Assembly: GCA_932521035.1 (NCBI GenBank)
Contig: OW051493.1
Coordinates: 620,001-684,000 of the forward strand
Direction: 5' to 3'
Source: Oscheius dolichura
Taxonomy: Eukaryota > Nematoda > Chromadorea > Rhabditida > Rhabditidae
Length of the DNA: 64,000 nt
The notes below the pieces were generated by a model, which did no database searches, was not told the DNA's origin, and was given only the letters and a program-made list of their open reading frames with translations. This document shows, piece by piece, positions 1-13,500 of this stretch. The position numbers were made by a program, and so were the translations under genes. Each line of letters begins with the position of its first letter. Within the stretch, counting starts at the first letter, position 1.

Positions 1-255
1 AGACAGCCAAAAAATTAAGGAAAACATGGAAATGCTTGAAATATCCTTTAGAAACAGACTCCATAAGAGGAAAAGACTAAAAGAGAAGAAAAAAGGGGGA
101 AAAAGCCAAAATCCGGAAAAAAATGGACGAAATGCAATGTTTCTCAACAAATTTAAAGGAACTCTGAGGGACCTGGGGAGCATAAAAAGTAAAAAAAAAA
201 TTATCTACAGCTCCCTAATCATTAAAAAATCCATAAAAAGTACCAATTCTTCCAG

Positions 256-3114
256 ATTTCCCTCCTTCCAAGTAGTTGCCGTTGGTCAGATGGTAGCCAC
301 GATAGTCATCCTCCGGCTGGCTAAATTATTCCGCCTTGTCAAATTTCCCGACCTGGATTGTTCCATTCCGAGGAAAATATTCCCGCTGCCCATTTTGTAT
401 GGCTTTAATCTTGTCTCTGGACTGGGAGGAACCCAGCTAATCAAGTGGGTTTTTCAAAAAATTGAAATTAAAAAAATGGATACTTTTCAGCTTGCCTATG
501 TTTACAGTACTCCGGCGATTCTCAATATTGATGACGATGATCTTGGAATTTTATATTTTAGGGTAAGTTTTTCCAGTTTTTTCCTTACATATTTTTTTCA
601 AAAGATCCCAAGGACAGCGTGAGCCTAGAGAATTAGGCCAGAAAGTAATAAAGGAGCATTGAAACCATTTAATTTCAATTCTAGCGTGGAAAATGGTATT
701 TTGAGACAATTTTAGCTCAAAAACAAGCGAAAAATTTGGTTACAACAGGTTTTCAAAGGACTAACTGGTGTTGTATGGGTTCATTCTTGAGGGAATTAAA
801 AAATTTTGAAATAGGACGACGTAATTACAGGGAATATTTTCCATTTTGAAGATATACTGCAAATATTGGGTAATGTTTCAACTTTTCTATTTATCACTGT
901 TCTAAAACTAACGAAAGTTTTCATCGTTTCGTCTTGGTCAAAAAAATTCAATCAAGAATTGTTGATAGTTTCACCGCTAACTTTTATAGCAATCCTGAAA
1001 TCAATTGTAGTTCCGTTTCCTACAATAGTCGGATTTCAATATACTACAGTAAAAGGTTGTAAAGCTCTGCCGTTGTGATAATTCAATGGATGAGGAGGAA
1101 GTTGTTTCCCGTAACCCTGTACCAGTGAAAAAACTAACCAATTACCAGCTGCAATATTGAAAATCGGTAATATTTCCATTGGAAACGGGGTTGGAGAACA
1201 GTTTAGCTATAGAAACTGTATAAGCGCGAATATTTCCATTTAGTTGTTGACAGGGGTCGATTGATTATTAGATTAGAGTTTCAGTCTGGGGTCTTATTGC
1301 AATTATGAAACAAGCGCAAGCCGCTCCACAGTGCTTCCTAATTTTTTGATTCATTTTCGTGTAATTTTGTGTAAGAAAATTGCTTCACCGGGGCTTCTAG
1401 TTCGCAGCTACATGAAATGGACAATGTCATTTTCGACCCCATTATTTTGACCATTCAATCTTTTTCAATACATTGCCCTGTTTTGGCGAGAAGACATAGA
1501 AACAAGAAGCAGTAGTTCTACCGTAACCGTACTATCAGTGAAATGCTCAAAGAGCAATACAATTATCCTGGAAAGTCTACTGTAGAGCAATTTGACTTCA
1601 AAACTTGTAAAAACCGCGAATAACAATATTTGAAAGTACATCGAAGTTCGACTGATTACAGTTTCACTGATTGCTTTTATTGTAATCGTGAAACCAATCC
1701 ATGTTGGATCACTTCTTGTCATAAACTTTTTCGACTTTAGATTTTGTTTACTGTTCCGCCGGATCCTTTTATTCTCTTCCATTAGAATTATGATCGATCA
1801 CACGAGACTACCGTTTATATTACAACTTTTTCAGAGTAATAGCCACCCGAGCCGTCCGAATCTCCGTCGCTTTAATGATCCTCGGCTCGATTGTTGCCGC
1901 CCTTTATGATCTGACCTTTGACGCCTGGGGATATACGTTGATTGGAATCAATGATCTCTGTACCGCTGCTTTAGGAGTCTACACAAAGCAGAAATTAGAC
2001 GCAAAGGTGAGGAAAACGTCAAAATATGGTCGAAAATCTCGAAAAATAGAAAAAAAATTACCCTTCTGCCCGCTGTTTACGCGCGTAATCGCAGTTTCCT
2101 ATTACGCGCCGTTTACGCCTGTAAACAGCGTGTACTTCATATTTTTCTCTTCTTTTTTTAAATTTTCATCGTTTCAGGACCTCGGAAAATACGGTCTCAT
2201 GTATTATAATTGTCTCTTCATAGTCGCTCCATTCATAATATTTTGTACATATACAGGAGACTTGGATAAGGTGAATTTACCCTAATTAGCTCCAAAAAAT
2301 GACAATAATCAAATTTCAGGCCCTGTACTTTATCCAAAGTGAAGATATGACCTCAACTGTTTGGGTCTGCTTCATAATTTCATGTGTTTGTGGCTTTGTG
2401 CTAAATTATTCCCTAGTTCTTTGTACACAATGTAACTCGGCACTGACGACAACGTGTGTGGGACCGATAAAGGTAAGCAGGGGGGATTTTGGACGGGTTC
2501 AGGTAGAAATAACGAGGAAAATGGTTCAAACTGGGGAAAATTACCGTTGGTTCCACAAAACATTAATCGTGCAATAGACCTGATAGAGCAGATCGAAGAA
2601 ATATCGATGCTGGAACATGAATTCCAATTTTGAAAATTGAAAAATTGAAAAGAAGCCCGCTTTTTAGTGCATTCGACAAAGCCGGTAGTTCAAAAAAAGA
2701 CCGTGAGAACGACAATGACATTTGAATTTCATTACCGTTACATTTTTCTTTCCCAGTAATTCCTTATCCACTTCCAAAAATAACTGTAGGCGATGTTGAT
2801 CCATTTCGATTATGGCTCCCTCAAATTTTGGCTTTTACCCTATCTCCATAACCCAAAAAAAGCAATTTCAGAACCTCTTCGTAACTTACGTCGGGATGTT
2901 TTCCAGTGGCGATTTTGTGTTTCAATGGCTCAATTTTATCGGAATCAATATCAGGTAACCACTTTCTTGTCTAAGTATAACTGTTCTCTTCCCAATTTTT
3001 AGTGTCCTTGGCTCAATTCTCTACACGTACGTCACCTTCCGAACCAAATCCACTCGTCCGAATGTCATCCTCCCAATGTCAGCTAAAAATTCCGAGAAAT
3101 TGCCGCTCATCTAA
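256..3114 (+). CDS. sqv-7: UDP-sugar transporter, SLC35D/SQV-7 type (5' end outside window)
   Basis: Golgi/ER multi-pass antiporter of the SLC35D family, expected to import UDP-sugars for glycosaminoglycan synthesis. Exons read by eye: 256-444, 491-562, 1835-2006, 2178-2270, 2320-2472, 2872-2954, 3003-3114; all phases close. Family landmarks are visible in order: [19 protein letters not shown], then [15 protein letters not shown], then a [17 protein letters not shown] stretch, the CNSALTT helix and a terminal NFIGIN helix. These match human SLC35D1 and C. elegans SQV-7 as I remember them. The first helices lie upstream of base 1, so the gene is cut by the window edge. Intron 3 (563-1834) is unusually long at 1.27 kb and I see no other gene in it. 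The protein ends in a short polar tail. The family call is firm; orthology to sqv-7 rather than another SLC35D paralogue is inferred. Confidence 0.85.
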
Positions 3115-4522
3115 CCGTCCAATTTCACTTTTTTCACTTCAATTCTCTTTCATTTTTTTTCACTTTCTAATGGATGAAAAACGGATTTTTTTTACTATGT
3201 TTCGGGTTGTCTTTTTACTTTGACCAGTATTGTGATGGAACTCATTTATAACTGAACTCATTATGGAAAAGAAAACAATAAAAACTTCAAGAAATGTATG
3301 TTTATTATTGAAAATTGTGTGTGTTGTCGCATGGTGTCGTTTAGTTTTCCTTTCCTTTACTTTTTATTGTATTTTTTTGGTTACTGTAGGTTTATTAATT
3401 TTGCCATACACTTTACAAAAGATCCGATAGCGATGTAAACATACCAAAAAAAAACAACACCAAAAAAACTTTATCCAATTTTTAGGAAGTCTAGAACTGG
3501 TGAAAATTACGGTAATTACCGTATCCGCACCTAAAAACCAGCGTAAATCTTGAAATAAGCTAAAATTTAACCGGAAATTGTGATTTTCGTACCGTAATCC
3601 CTTTCTGGTAAGTTTTCAAGGGAAAAAGCTTCCGGTTTTTGTATTTCCGCCGTTTCAAAAATCAAATGATCATTCTACCATAACGGAGAGCAGTATAATT
3701 AGCATTTGGAACAAGAAAACGAGAAAAAACGACAAGAAAAACCGGGATTTGGATATAATAAATAGCCGTGCTAACGTCAAATTATAGAGCATTAGTATTA
3801 TTAGAACGTCTTTGCGAATAGAAATATAACCCAAATGCGAAACTTTTCCAAATTCAAAAGGAAAGTAATTTCCACGAAATTAGTTTTTAGTAAAATAAAC
3901 GAAACAGTACTCCAGATTAGGGGATAAGTTTATCTAGAGACAATAAAACAGTGAAGAAATTCTTCATACTCTTATTTTAGAACAATGATTGAGACAATGG
4001 TAGAAATTGATCATTTGGTGGCTAAAAACGCAATAAGTAACCCAACTTTCTTCAATGTTTTATTACAGAGATTACATAACATTCTTCGTTTTTCAACTTG
4101 ACTGTGGATGGAGATTGCCTTTGTAAACTATTCTTATTTATCTGATTTTTTTAGTACAGCCAGTATTTTTGTTTTTCTTCTCAAACTTTCTACAGTAACC
4201 AAATCTTTAGAGCAATGCACAGGACTTGAAAATGATTGCCCAATGGTGAAAAGAGACCCTCCACTAATGCTTGAAGAAATTTCTTCAGTGTTTTATAGAA
4301 AATACATAACATTCTTTCTCATTCTAGGACACTGGACCTCGGGTATAAACGATCTTTCAAAATTTCTGAGAAAATTACCATTATTTCGCTTGTAAGACTC
4401 AAAAACAGTTGCCATCTCTTACGGACGCGAACTTTTCCATTGACCGCTTTTCACCATATGGACAATTGATTTTTCCTGGCATTTCACTTTTTATAACCCC
4501 GATTTGAAATTTTAGAAAATAA
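3115..4522. other. Intergenic region between the transporter and TARBP1 genes
   Basis: A poly(A)-signal-like AATAAA lies near 3278, fitting the 3' end of the transporter transcript. The rest is AT-rich with scattered TACCGTAA/TACTGTA motifs, common in nematode intergenic DNA. Reading frames here (such as 4108-4395) show no splice-supported continuation or family likeness. No promoter element is recognisable. Confidence 0.5.
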
Positions 4523-7500
4523 ATGGAGTTGGAATCGTTGAAAATAGACGAAGGAGACGCCTCCACCAGCCGGCAAGACTTCTTCAAATTAGTGGATAAC
4601 TGTTCGACTTTTGAGGACTATCAGAATTTTATTAGGTTTCGGCTAGCATTCTTATTGACTCCAAAATGGAATTTTCAGTTCATCAGCTCAATTAGTAACA
4701 GAAAAATTAGAAAATGCCCTTCCGTCTCTTTGTGACTTTGTGGAGAAATGCCCAAAAGAGCTGTACCCTCCGGTAGAGAAGATAATTCTTCGGGTATTGT
4801 GTGGTGAGTCGAAAACATCGTCATAAAACTGGGAGCATATCGTTTTTGTATTGTTTTCATCATTAGACACGATGTAAATGGTTTCAAGAAGAAGATATTT
4901 CTTTAAATATTGTCCATAAAACGGAAAATAATTACGTAATCATGCCCAACTGCTCAGTTTTCTCCTATTTCCCCTCATTTTTCTATCCATTTCCTCCAAT
5001 CTAGGGATCCCAGAACCTCACAAATCCATAAAACAGTTAAAAACTTTGGTAGTAAGCGTAGAAATTGCTAGAAAATCTGGAACAGTAGCATCATGGACAA
5101 ACGGTTTCAAAGCGAAGATATTTACATAAAAGCTGCCCGTAAAACTGAAAATAATTACGTAATCACGGACAGAAACGACATAAAATTGTAAATCAATCGT
5201 TTCCCCCTAATTTTCCCTCCTGTTGTCCATACTTTCGTATGTTTTCGACAATTAAAAGCCCCTAAACATAGGGAAACACTCAAAAATCCGTAAACAAACT
5301 GGGAAAAAGTGTGTGGCACAAGTTACCGTAACCTCTAAACAGGCGGGAAAAACGTCTTTGAATTTTGAAAATAAGATCTTGGAAAAAGCAACTTCCAACG
5401 TTTTTTTAATCGTTTATTTTCCCAGGAAAACATTTAAAATTTAAGTTTTTTTTCCCTTTTTTCCGCTATTTTTCAACTGTACAGTATTTTCAGATCCTAA
5501 TTCCACTCGTGGAGGCCGAAAAGCCTGTTATTCTTGTCTGAAGCAACTAAAATTAGGAGATTCCAATTGGAGCAGCTTTTTTATCCTGGTTGAAACTTTA
5601 GAAGAACCTCAGGTTTGGGAATTCCATCTATCCAAAGGAATTAGCAAAAGTTTCAGTTCCACTTGATAAAGCCGGTCCTTCCCCGGTTTGATGATCTTCA
5701 GGACGCGGCGTCTAATGGAAATTTCGAGTTCTCCTGGTCTGGTGTTATTCTCATTAGGGCACTGTTACATTCGAATGGATGGATCCGGCTTTGGGCATTG
5801 GAGAAAAGTTGTGAAGCAGATCCAGCTGCTCTAGTAAAAAATACAGAGGTTGGTGAAATATAAAGAGGCCGGGAAACTAAAAAAATCAAAATTAACCAGT
5901 TTGTGGTGTTTCAATTGGAAAGTACAGGTTTTAGGGCAGTTTTTGATGCTTTTTACTATAAGAACAGGGTTACGGTGTTTCAAATTCGGCAAAGAAACTA
6001 TTATAAAACTTTGAAAACACTAAATAGGCGCAATAGAACCTAATAAATATTCAAAACTTGAGTTCAAAGTTTTTTATGGATTACTGTAGCTATTCTTCCA
6101 CGGGTAATCGCGCCCTATTTGTAATCGAAAGTTGAATTTTTTACAATTTTGACAAGGGAGGAGGTGGGCCTAGAAATACACTGTAAAGCTCAGTTTTTTA
6201 CTTACACAAATACTAAGCATACTCCAGCAATTTTTCTTGTTTTGCGTTGATATTTAGAATCAGCTACAAAACATAAAGTTGATAAGCGGGGGCCATCTTT
6301 GAATTACAGTTCCTCTTCGATTGGATATTCCCTGCCCTCAATGGGAATGATCTCTTCTGGCGTCTCCAGGAACGCGGCCATCTCGACCAGTTTTTATTAG
6401 GTTTTGGCGGCCTTATATCTCGAACCGTTGAGGTATCAACTACTCGAAGTGACTCAGTTACACGGAATAACGTAAAAAGGAGATTCAGATCAATTCTTCC
6501 GGGACATCCTGCTCACAATTGAGAAATTATCCTGTCCCGTTGGTTTTTTCTTCATTTCCAAGGCGCTTTCCTACGTGAAACAGGAAGAATTCATCGAAGG
6601 GGACGATATATTCCAACTTTGCAGGTAATTTTTAGGGAAAAAACGATGAAATGATGGATTTTGAACTTATTTCACGCTTTATATGGACTATGACTAGAAG
6701 TGCCCAGTTTATTGTGAGGGGCGCCTTGGCCGGCCGACGCCCCCGTTTTATGTTGGCAGAGGCTCCGGGTTCGAGTTTCCCCCGTCCCGGTGATTTTGGG
6801 CAGAATTACAAAACAAAAGCTTGGCCATTCTGACCGCTAGCTCACCGAGGCAGACCGCTTATAGGAATGGCTTAACTTTAGTAAAGTGCTGTCGATTCCT
6901 CACTGTGGCACTTTGAGAATTCAAAAAAAGATTCAGCTGGGAGACGGCAACAAGCGTCATCGAATGACCCCGTCTCATCTCGCTAGCTCAAAAAACGTTG
7001 TGCCATTTTTAGAAACTTTGAGGCTCCATTCCTCCTCACGCCTTCACTCCCAAATATTTTAAGATTGCAAACGATGGCGAGCAAAAATTATCGGTTCGAA
7101 TGAGCCTACTCTCGACTCCCTCACTCAAAAAAAGTTGTGGGGTTACAAATCCCATTTTTTATAACCAAGTGATTAGCGACTATAAAAGCGGAAGTGAACC
7201 CCGGGAAGATGGCCAGGTGGCCACCTCCCCGGGTGGCGGGTGAAGCGAACTCTCCTGGCTCAGACCACGCCCTCAAGCGTGGCCTGTTCCAAGGGGGGCT
7301 GCTACAGTTTGACCCCAAAATGGTGATCACGAAACGCGTTTCTTTTCCATCGGAAATAAACCATACGAATCCTCAAAAGGCTTAATGCCAATAATAAACC
7401 GTCGATACGGCTTATAAGTGAAGACGTACGAAGAGATAGAAATGTCTAGTCGAGGCTTAAATTTTGACGACGACTTTTGAGGTAGAGAATAGTTGCCTTC

Positions 7501-10500
7501 TGCAGTGCGGTTTTCTAAAAATAAAGATAGTTCTGTCAATAGAGAACCACCTTTAAAAACGGCCGGAGAAGAAATTGTCGATAAGGCTTATACGTAAGAA
7601 CATAGGAGGATATGGCCATAGGAAGTGCTGAGAAGCCGAGAATTAATAGAACGTTCAGTATATCTGCTCTATAGGATTTTTTTATAACAAGGACAGCCAC
7701 CCACGGAACAATGATGCCCGCAACGGGTGTGAAAAAGGCACTCTGATCAAAGCTATAGATCAATTTTCTGTGAAATTACCATTGTAGTAAGCGACCAGAG
7801 GAGCTGCCTCTGTTGTGCCTTATATTTCATCGAACCAATTATTCCAACTTTGCTGGTGAGCTTCCAAATGACACCAGCACTAATTAACACCATCGCTACT
7901 GCGAGAAAGCACATAAAAAACAGAATATAGACAAAGATAATTGCGACTGGATTCGAACCATCAAGTCGTACAGCTATAACTTCGTCCGACAGAAAATCTT
8001 CGAAATAAACAGAAGTTGTTTGGAGCATGAATTGTTTCAATTTGTGTTGATCTTCAAAATCTATGACCATGTACAGTCCAGGTAGGGGAAGGGTGTTAAT
8101 TATCCCGTAGAAGATAATATACACTGAATAACGAAGAGCTTTAGAGTTGAGGATGTGTTCTCGAGGAAGAATTGCAAGCATTCGGTAATAAAAAACGGGA
8201 AGGATAGTGGTGGCAACAACTAAAAAAGGATAGTATTATTGGAGGGAAAATACTCACTTATCATGAGATTAAAATCAATGGCAAGCTGGACGACTGTAGG
8301 AATACCGAGAGCCGAATACATCCCGCCACATTTAAGCGCCGCATACGGGAGGTAGAAGATGATAACGGAAAAGAAGGAAATATGCATGACAGTCAAAATG
8401 CCTCTAAATGTTTATGTGTTGCGTATATTTTAAGTTGAAAATAATGTTTAGAGGAATCGCTTCACAGTGATTATTTCCAACGTAAGGGCCAGGCTTTTTG
8501 AGACACTTTGTTTGGTTCTGATGCAAAATAGGGGTCCAATGGCTTGGTCGGGGCGGTCTACCCAGATTTTCTCTGCTCAAAAGGAGTGTTCCCAGGCATG
8601 TTACATATGATTCGAAAGCTCTTGAGCTCGCGAATTCGGTGGTGTACTGGAAACACATGATAAGATGGCTTTCTTCAGTATCTCAGCAAATACTTTTGGG
8701 CAAGCCAACTAACGGCGGTACATGGCAAATAAACACTGTTCCCTGGAGGTGCCCATTTTGTCCTGTGTACTATTGAATTCGCGAGTTCAAGACCTTTCGA
8801 GTCATATGTAACATACCAGGGAACACTCCTTTGAAGCAGAGAAATTCTGGATAGGCGGCTCAACCCATCGGACCCTTATTTCGTCAGACCCTTGTTTTTC
8901 CATTGGCCCCCTATTTTTTGATTGAACCCCTGTTCTGCGTCATAGCCCTTGGTTTCATAATGGTACGAGACGGGTGAGCTCGTTTAATTATAGTCCGTTT
9001 CCAATCTCGGGTTTTCCGGCTACGGAACCTTTTCCCAGTCCTTTAAATTATTCACGCTCGCGCTACGTTTTCTTTTCTGCTTCTTTTTCAATTTTTCATG
9101 TTTTTATTGAGTATAAGATGTTTATTATTTCGGTTATGGTTGTTAGAAAGAAGAAAAATTGGGTATTACACGGTAAGAGAACAAAATTAACGAAAAAATC
9201 CATTTTCAGCTGGGAAATTCGAATTCTTCTTGGGGTTTCCTCATTTCTTTGTGCTCTGATACGTTCGAATGCCATAGGTTCCATCTTTAGTAATGCTCTA
9301 CATGAGGAGCAGCAGTACATCCGTAAAGAAGGTTTATCAGGGGGCGAAGTATCAAGATGTGAACTAACCGCTAGCAAACCGATCCTCCGAGAGTCCTTTG
9401 AGTATCATATAGCAGAAGCATGGGTAAAAATGTAAGAAAACAGCCAAAAAACCGTGTTAGAAGCAAAAAGTAAAACAAAAAAAACGTAGCGCGGGCGTGA
9501 ATTATTTAAAGGACTGGGAAAAGGTCCCGTAGCCGGAAAACCCGAGATTGGAAACGGACTATATGTCATCATTACTGCTTCTAATATATGCTATAAACAA
9601 AAAAACTTACATACTAAAATGGAACAAGAGCAATCCGATGAACACTCTTGACAGAAATGGTGGCGACTTGAACGCTATTGTATAGAGACTAATCCCAGTT
9701 ACGATTGTATTAACCAAGCAAAGAATCTATAATGACTTCTATAAATTAAACAAAACAAGCAGATACCTTTAAAGCGAAGAAGTATGATGTTGGCTGAGGG
9801 TTAAAATAAGGGTTTATGTTGGAAGTAGTGACATTCATTTCATAGAGAAGAAATGAACGCGTCAATAGAGGAAGTGGATATCATGCAGCAGGTGGATTTC
9901 TATAGCATTCAATTAGCTTCCATATATCGAAAGTCTGGTAGACTACTGGCAGTATAATGGAACAGGTGATAGTTTTGACCACTGCTTACAGGAAAAAGAT
10001 TATCGACTTACAAGGGAACCTTTTAACTTTAAGATGGCTTCACGCGACAAGACCCACACCATTCGATAGATCGTCAAAAGTTATGCTAGACTAGGTTGAC
10101 CCAGTTATGCTCGTGGGCAAGGGCCTGGGCTCGCGTTTCAGGCTCACCCCGCGCCTTCGGCGGCCGGCGGTTAGATCTGGCTGACTTTTGTGAGAAATCT
10201 CTGTGGTGCCCTCTTGTAAAGCCGTTATAGCATCGGAAACTGAAATTTCTCTCGAGTTCTAAAAGGTTTCAGTGATTTCTCACCCCCTTGTTGCTTGTCG
10301 GATACTTCTTTCAATCTCCCTGAAAAGTCATTTCGTATGCAACTCAAGCCATCTTCTGTTTCCCGTCGAAGTCGTTTCATCTCCTCATTTTCTATCCCTA
10401 ACGCATCTATTTCATATTTTTGAAAGACTACGTCTTGTGTCAGAACATACCGTTTCTACCCGAGTTCAGCTCCATTTTCCCCTTCAATTCTCTATTTTCC

Positions 10501-13500
10501 GCCTCCAGCCTGCCTATTCTTCCGATTAGGTCCACAATCAGCGGGTGGACATTCGCTTCAGAAGGATTAGTTGCCATTAGAGTAGAGTAGCTGAAATAGC
10601 TTATGGAAAGACTAGATATATTTCTCCGTTGAGACGAACTGCTCCACTGTTAACAGCGTTATAGGGTAGTTTCAATTTTAACTCTATCCATTTTGATCTA
10701 TCAACACTCAATACGGTCATACTGGCAGATTCCTTACGGTCTTTCACTCCACCCATAACCAAAATCTAAAGCGTCAGCTGCTTGTTTAATCAAGAAAAAG
10801 ACTTGCTGTTTTCGATTTAACTGAAGGAATTCTCACTTCACGAACCGGGCCTTGGATATTTGAATATGAAGGTGGCGGACCAACTGAAAGAGAATTCTGT
10901 ACCTCAACATACTCACATTCCCATGATCATGATCGTTGCAGGACCTTTGATGGGTCCCGCAACGATCGTGATCACAGAAATGGAATGCATTTATGACATT
11001 GATAAAAATGCAATTCTCGCGCGATTCCGACGTTCATATGCAAAAATAAATATATCACCGTGGTCAGGAGAAAACGTCGAATTTTTTAAGCCTATACTGA
11101 GTTAGTTTGCTACCTTTTTGAGAGAGAAAAGGCGGAAAACGCTAGATGATTCGTAAAATACGCACAAATGACCCCGAAATGAAAAGTTTGGATAGAGAAT
11201 AGGCCCATACGTAGTCAGTCGCTTGGGACTCGGTTGCTTAGGGTCAAATTATCACGTTCACTTGGTCCCTGGCAGTTTCTTTAATCAGGGAATGCCACAA
11301 ACGCGTCGTCACGACACTTATTACGTGTTCAGCGTTGCTTGAAACCACCAGAAACAAATTTTTTTCGGGTTGAAGTATTTGATGGGCAGTGTTAGAAACC
11401 TTTTTCAGTTTCTTTACCGATTTTTAGAAAGCGAAGTTCTCTCTAGAAAAGGAAAATTGGCAAGTGTATCTTTATTATTCCTCGTAAAGAGAAATACGAT
11501 CAGCAAATTGCTGGGGAATCATTACTGAGGGCATATTACGCCATTTATAAGGAAGAATATTCCAACCCGACTGAAGTGTGGCAAATTTTCTCCTTGCTGC
11601 CCACCAACTGCATAGATTTCATTGTCAAGGACTATTCTAGGAAAGCGATAGGAAGGATATTTCATCGGCGGCACCCATATATGGCTGAAGTCCAGGCCCG
11701 GCCCGGCCCGCTAACACAATCTCGAATCCAGGCCCGGACCCGGCTCGGCGAGAGAAAAAAGCGAAGAATATGGAGTAACAAAGAGGCTAGCGATGGCCGT
11801 CTTTCTCCTTTCTAGCTGGGGAGGAGAACATTAAAGGATGAATCCTAGTTTTTACTGTCGCTATGTAATAAGTTCCACCATGGGAGTCTCTTTCTATCTG
11901 TGAGTACGCTCTACCACTAAAATTTGTTCTCGGCAGTTAGACCTTGAATGTCGTCTTTTTTCTTGACAGACTATTTGGAGGAAAACGCGTTAAATGTGCT
12001 GTAACCATACATGGGCACGCGCCCGAAATTGGGCGTTTTGCCCATGTATGGCTGTAACTATGGCAGACGCTGTCGGTTTCCAATCATGCCGGTATGTTAT
12101 GAAATAACATATACAGATTCTTTATTATGGTTTATAATCGCAAAGACGTGCAGCGAAACTTTGGGGAATTACCACAGCGGACATCAAACGCGAAGTATAA
12201 GGAAGAGACGGTCCATCTCTCCACCGTTCTCCATCGAATATTTCAACTCGACTCAAGTCTGGCAATTTTCCTCCTTGATATCCACCAATTGCATAGATTT
12301 CATTGTCAAGGACTATTCCAGGGAATTGATAGGAAGGATATTTCATTGGTAGCAACGGCTCCCATTCAGAATTTGGTTGGAGAGGGTCTAGCTCCCAAAC
12401 TGTGTCATATGTTTCTTTACCGTTTCCTCCGATTAAAATGAGCTTATTTTTATAAGTGATGAGAGAATGACCGCCACTATATGTCGGCATATTGGGAAAA
12501 TCCACCCAACGACCATCTTCCAGATTAAAACATTCACTTGTGCTGGTAACGGTCTGCTGAGCAATCCATCCTCCAGAAATAATTATTTTATCATTCCATA
12601 ATGCTGTAGCAGCCCAAGATCTAACAGTTTCCATGTCTCTAAAACTTTATGGTATTTTCAACATTTTATTGAAGGCAGGGAAAGTGTTACCAAAAAGAAC
12701 GTACTGGTACTAAAGGATAAGACATTCCCCGGAAAGTAAGAGGCAAAGAGTACTTACGGCATCTGTGTCCATTTGTTCTCCCTCGGATCATATCGTTCCA
12801 CACTTTTTAGGGGTACACCCTTATCATCATCTCCTCCAAATACCCAAATGTATCCATTCCATTCCAAACAACTATTTGTAATCCCTGCGCGTTCCTCATT
12901 CATATCAGCCAGTCGTATCCATTCCATATTTTTATCCAATTTATACAACGCTTTAGGATTTTTGAAACCACCGAATAGATAGATTTCTCCGTTGAGATAG
13001 ACTGCTCCACTGCTAAAATCCTTATAAGGTAGCTTGAATTGTAATTCTATCCATTCTGATTTGTCACCGCTCAATACTGCCATAGCATCAAATGTTTCCC
13101 CATCTCTCCATCCTCCCGCGATCAATATCTCAATCTGGGTTGTTCAGCCAACAGCAAAACTCACCGTTTTCCGTTCTTTTTCTCTTGAAACACTTCCTAC
13201 TTTTTCCTCCAAAGTATTAAAAACGTTTGCTACTTCGTTTCGATTAACTGAAAAAAAAACTGCTATTTGGGAATTAGTTGGTCAAGAATTAGTCAAAAAA
13301 GTGGACCCCTCAAAAAATAATACAGCATCAAACTAACCAGTTAAAGGGAGCCTCCGGAAACAAAAAAGCAGGTCAAAAATGTATTTGCGCCAAAGTTAGC
13401 GTCCCCTCCAAATGCATTTTGGCAAAAATTGATTCATTGACAGATTTATTTATTTTTCTTTTGTACTAGTTTTCTCTTTCATTTTTTTGTTGTAAAAATA

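Noticed and set aside
8974-9435. 153-codon + strand frame as a gene
   Set aside because: It lies wholly inside a MITE and its inverted repeats, with no family likeness.
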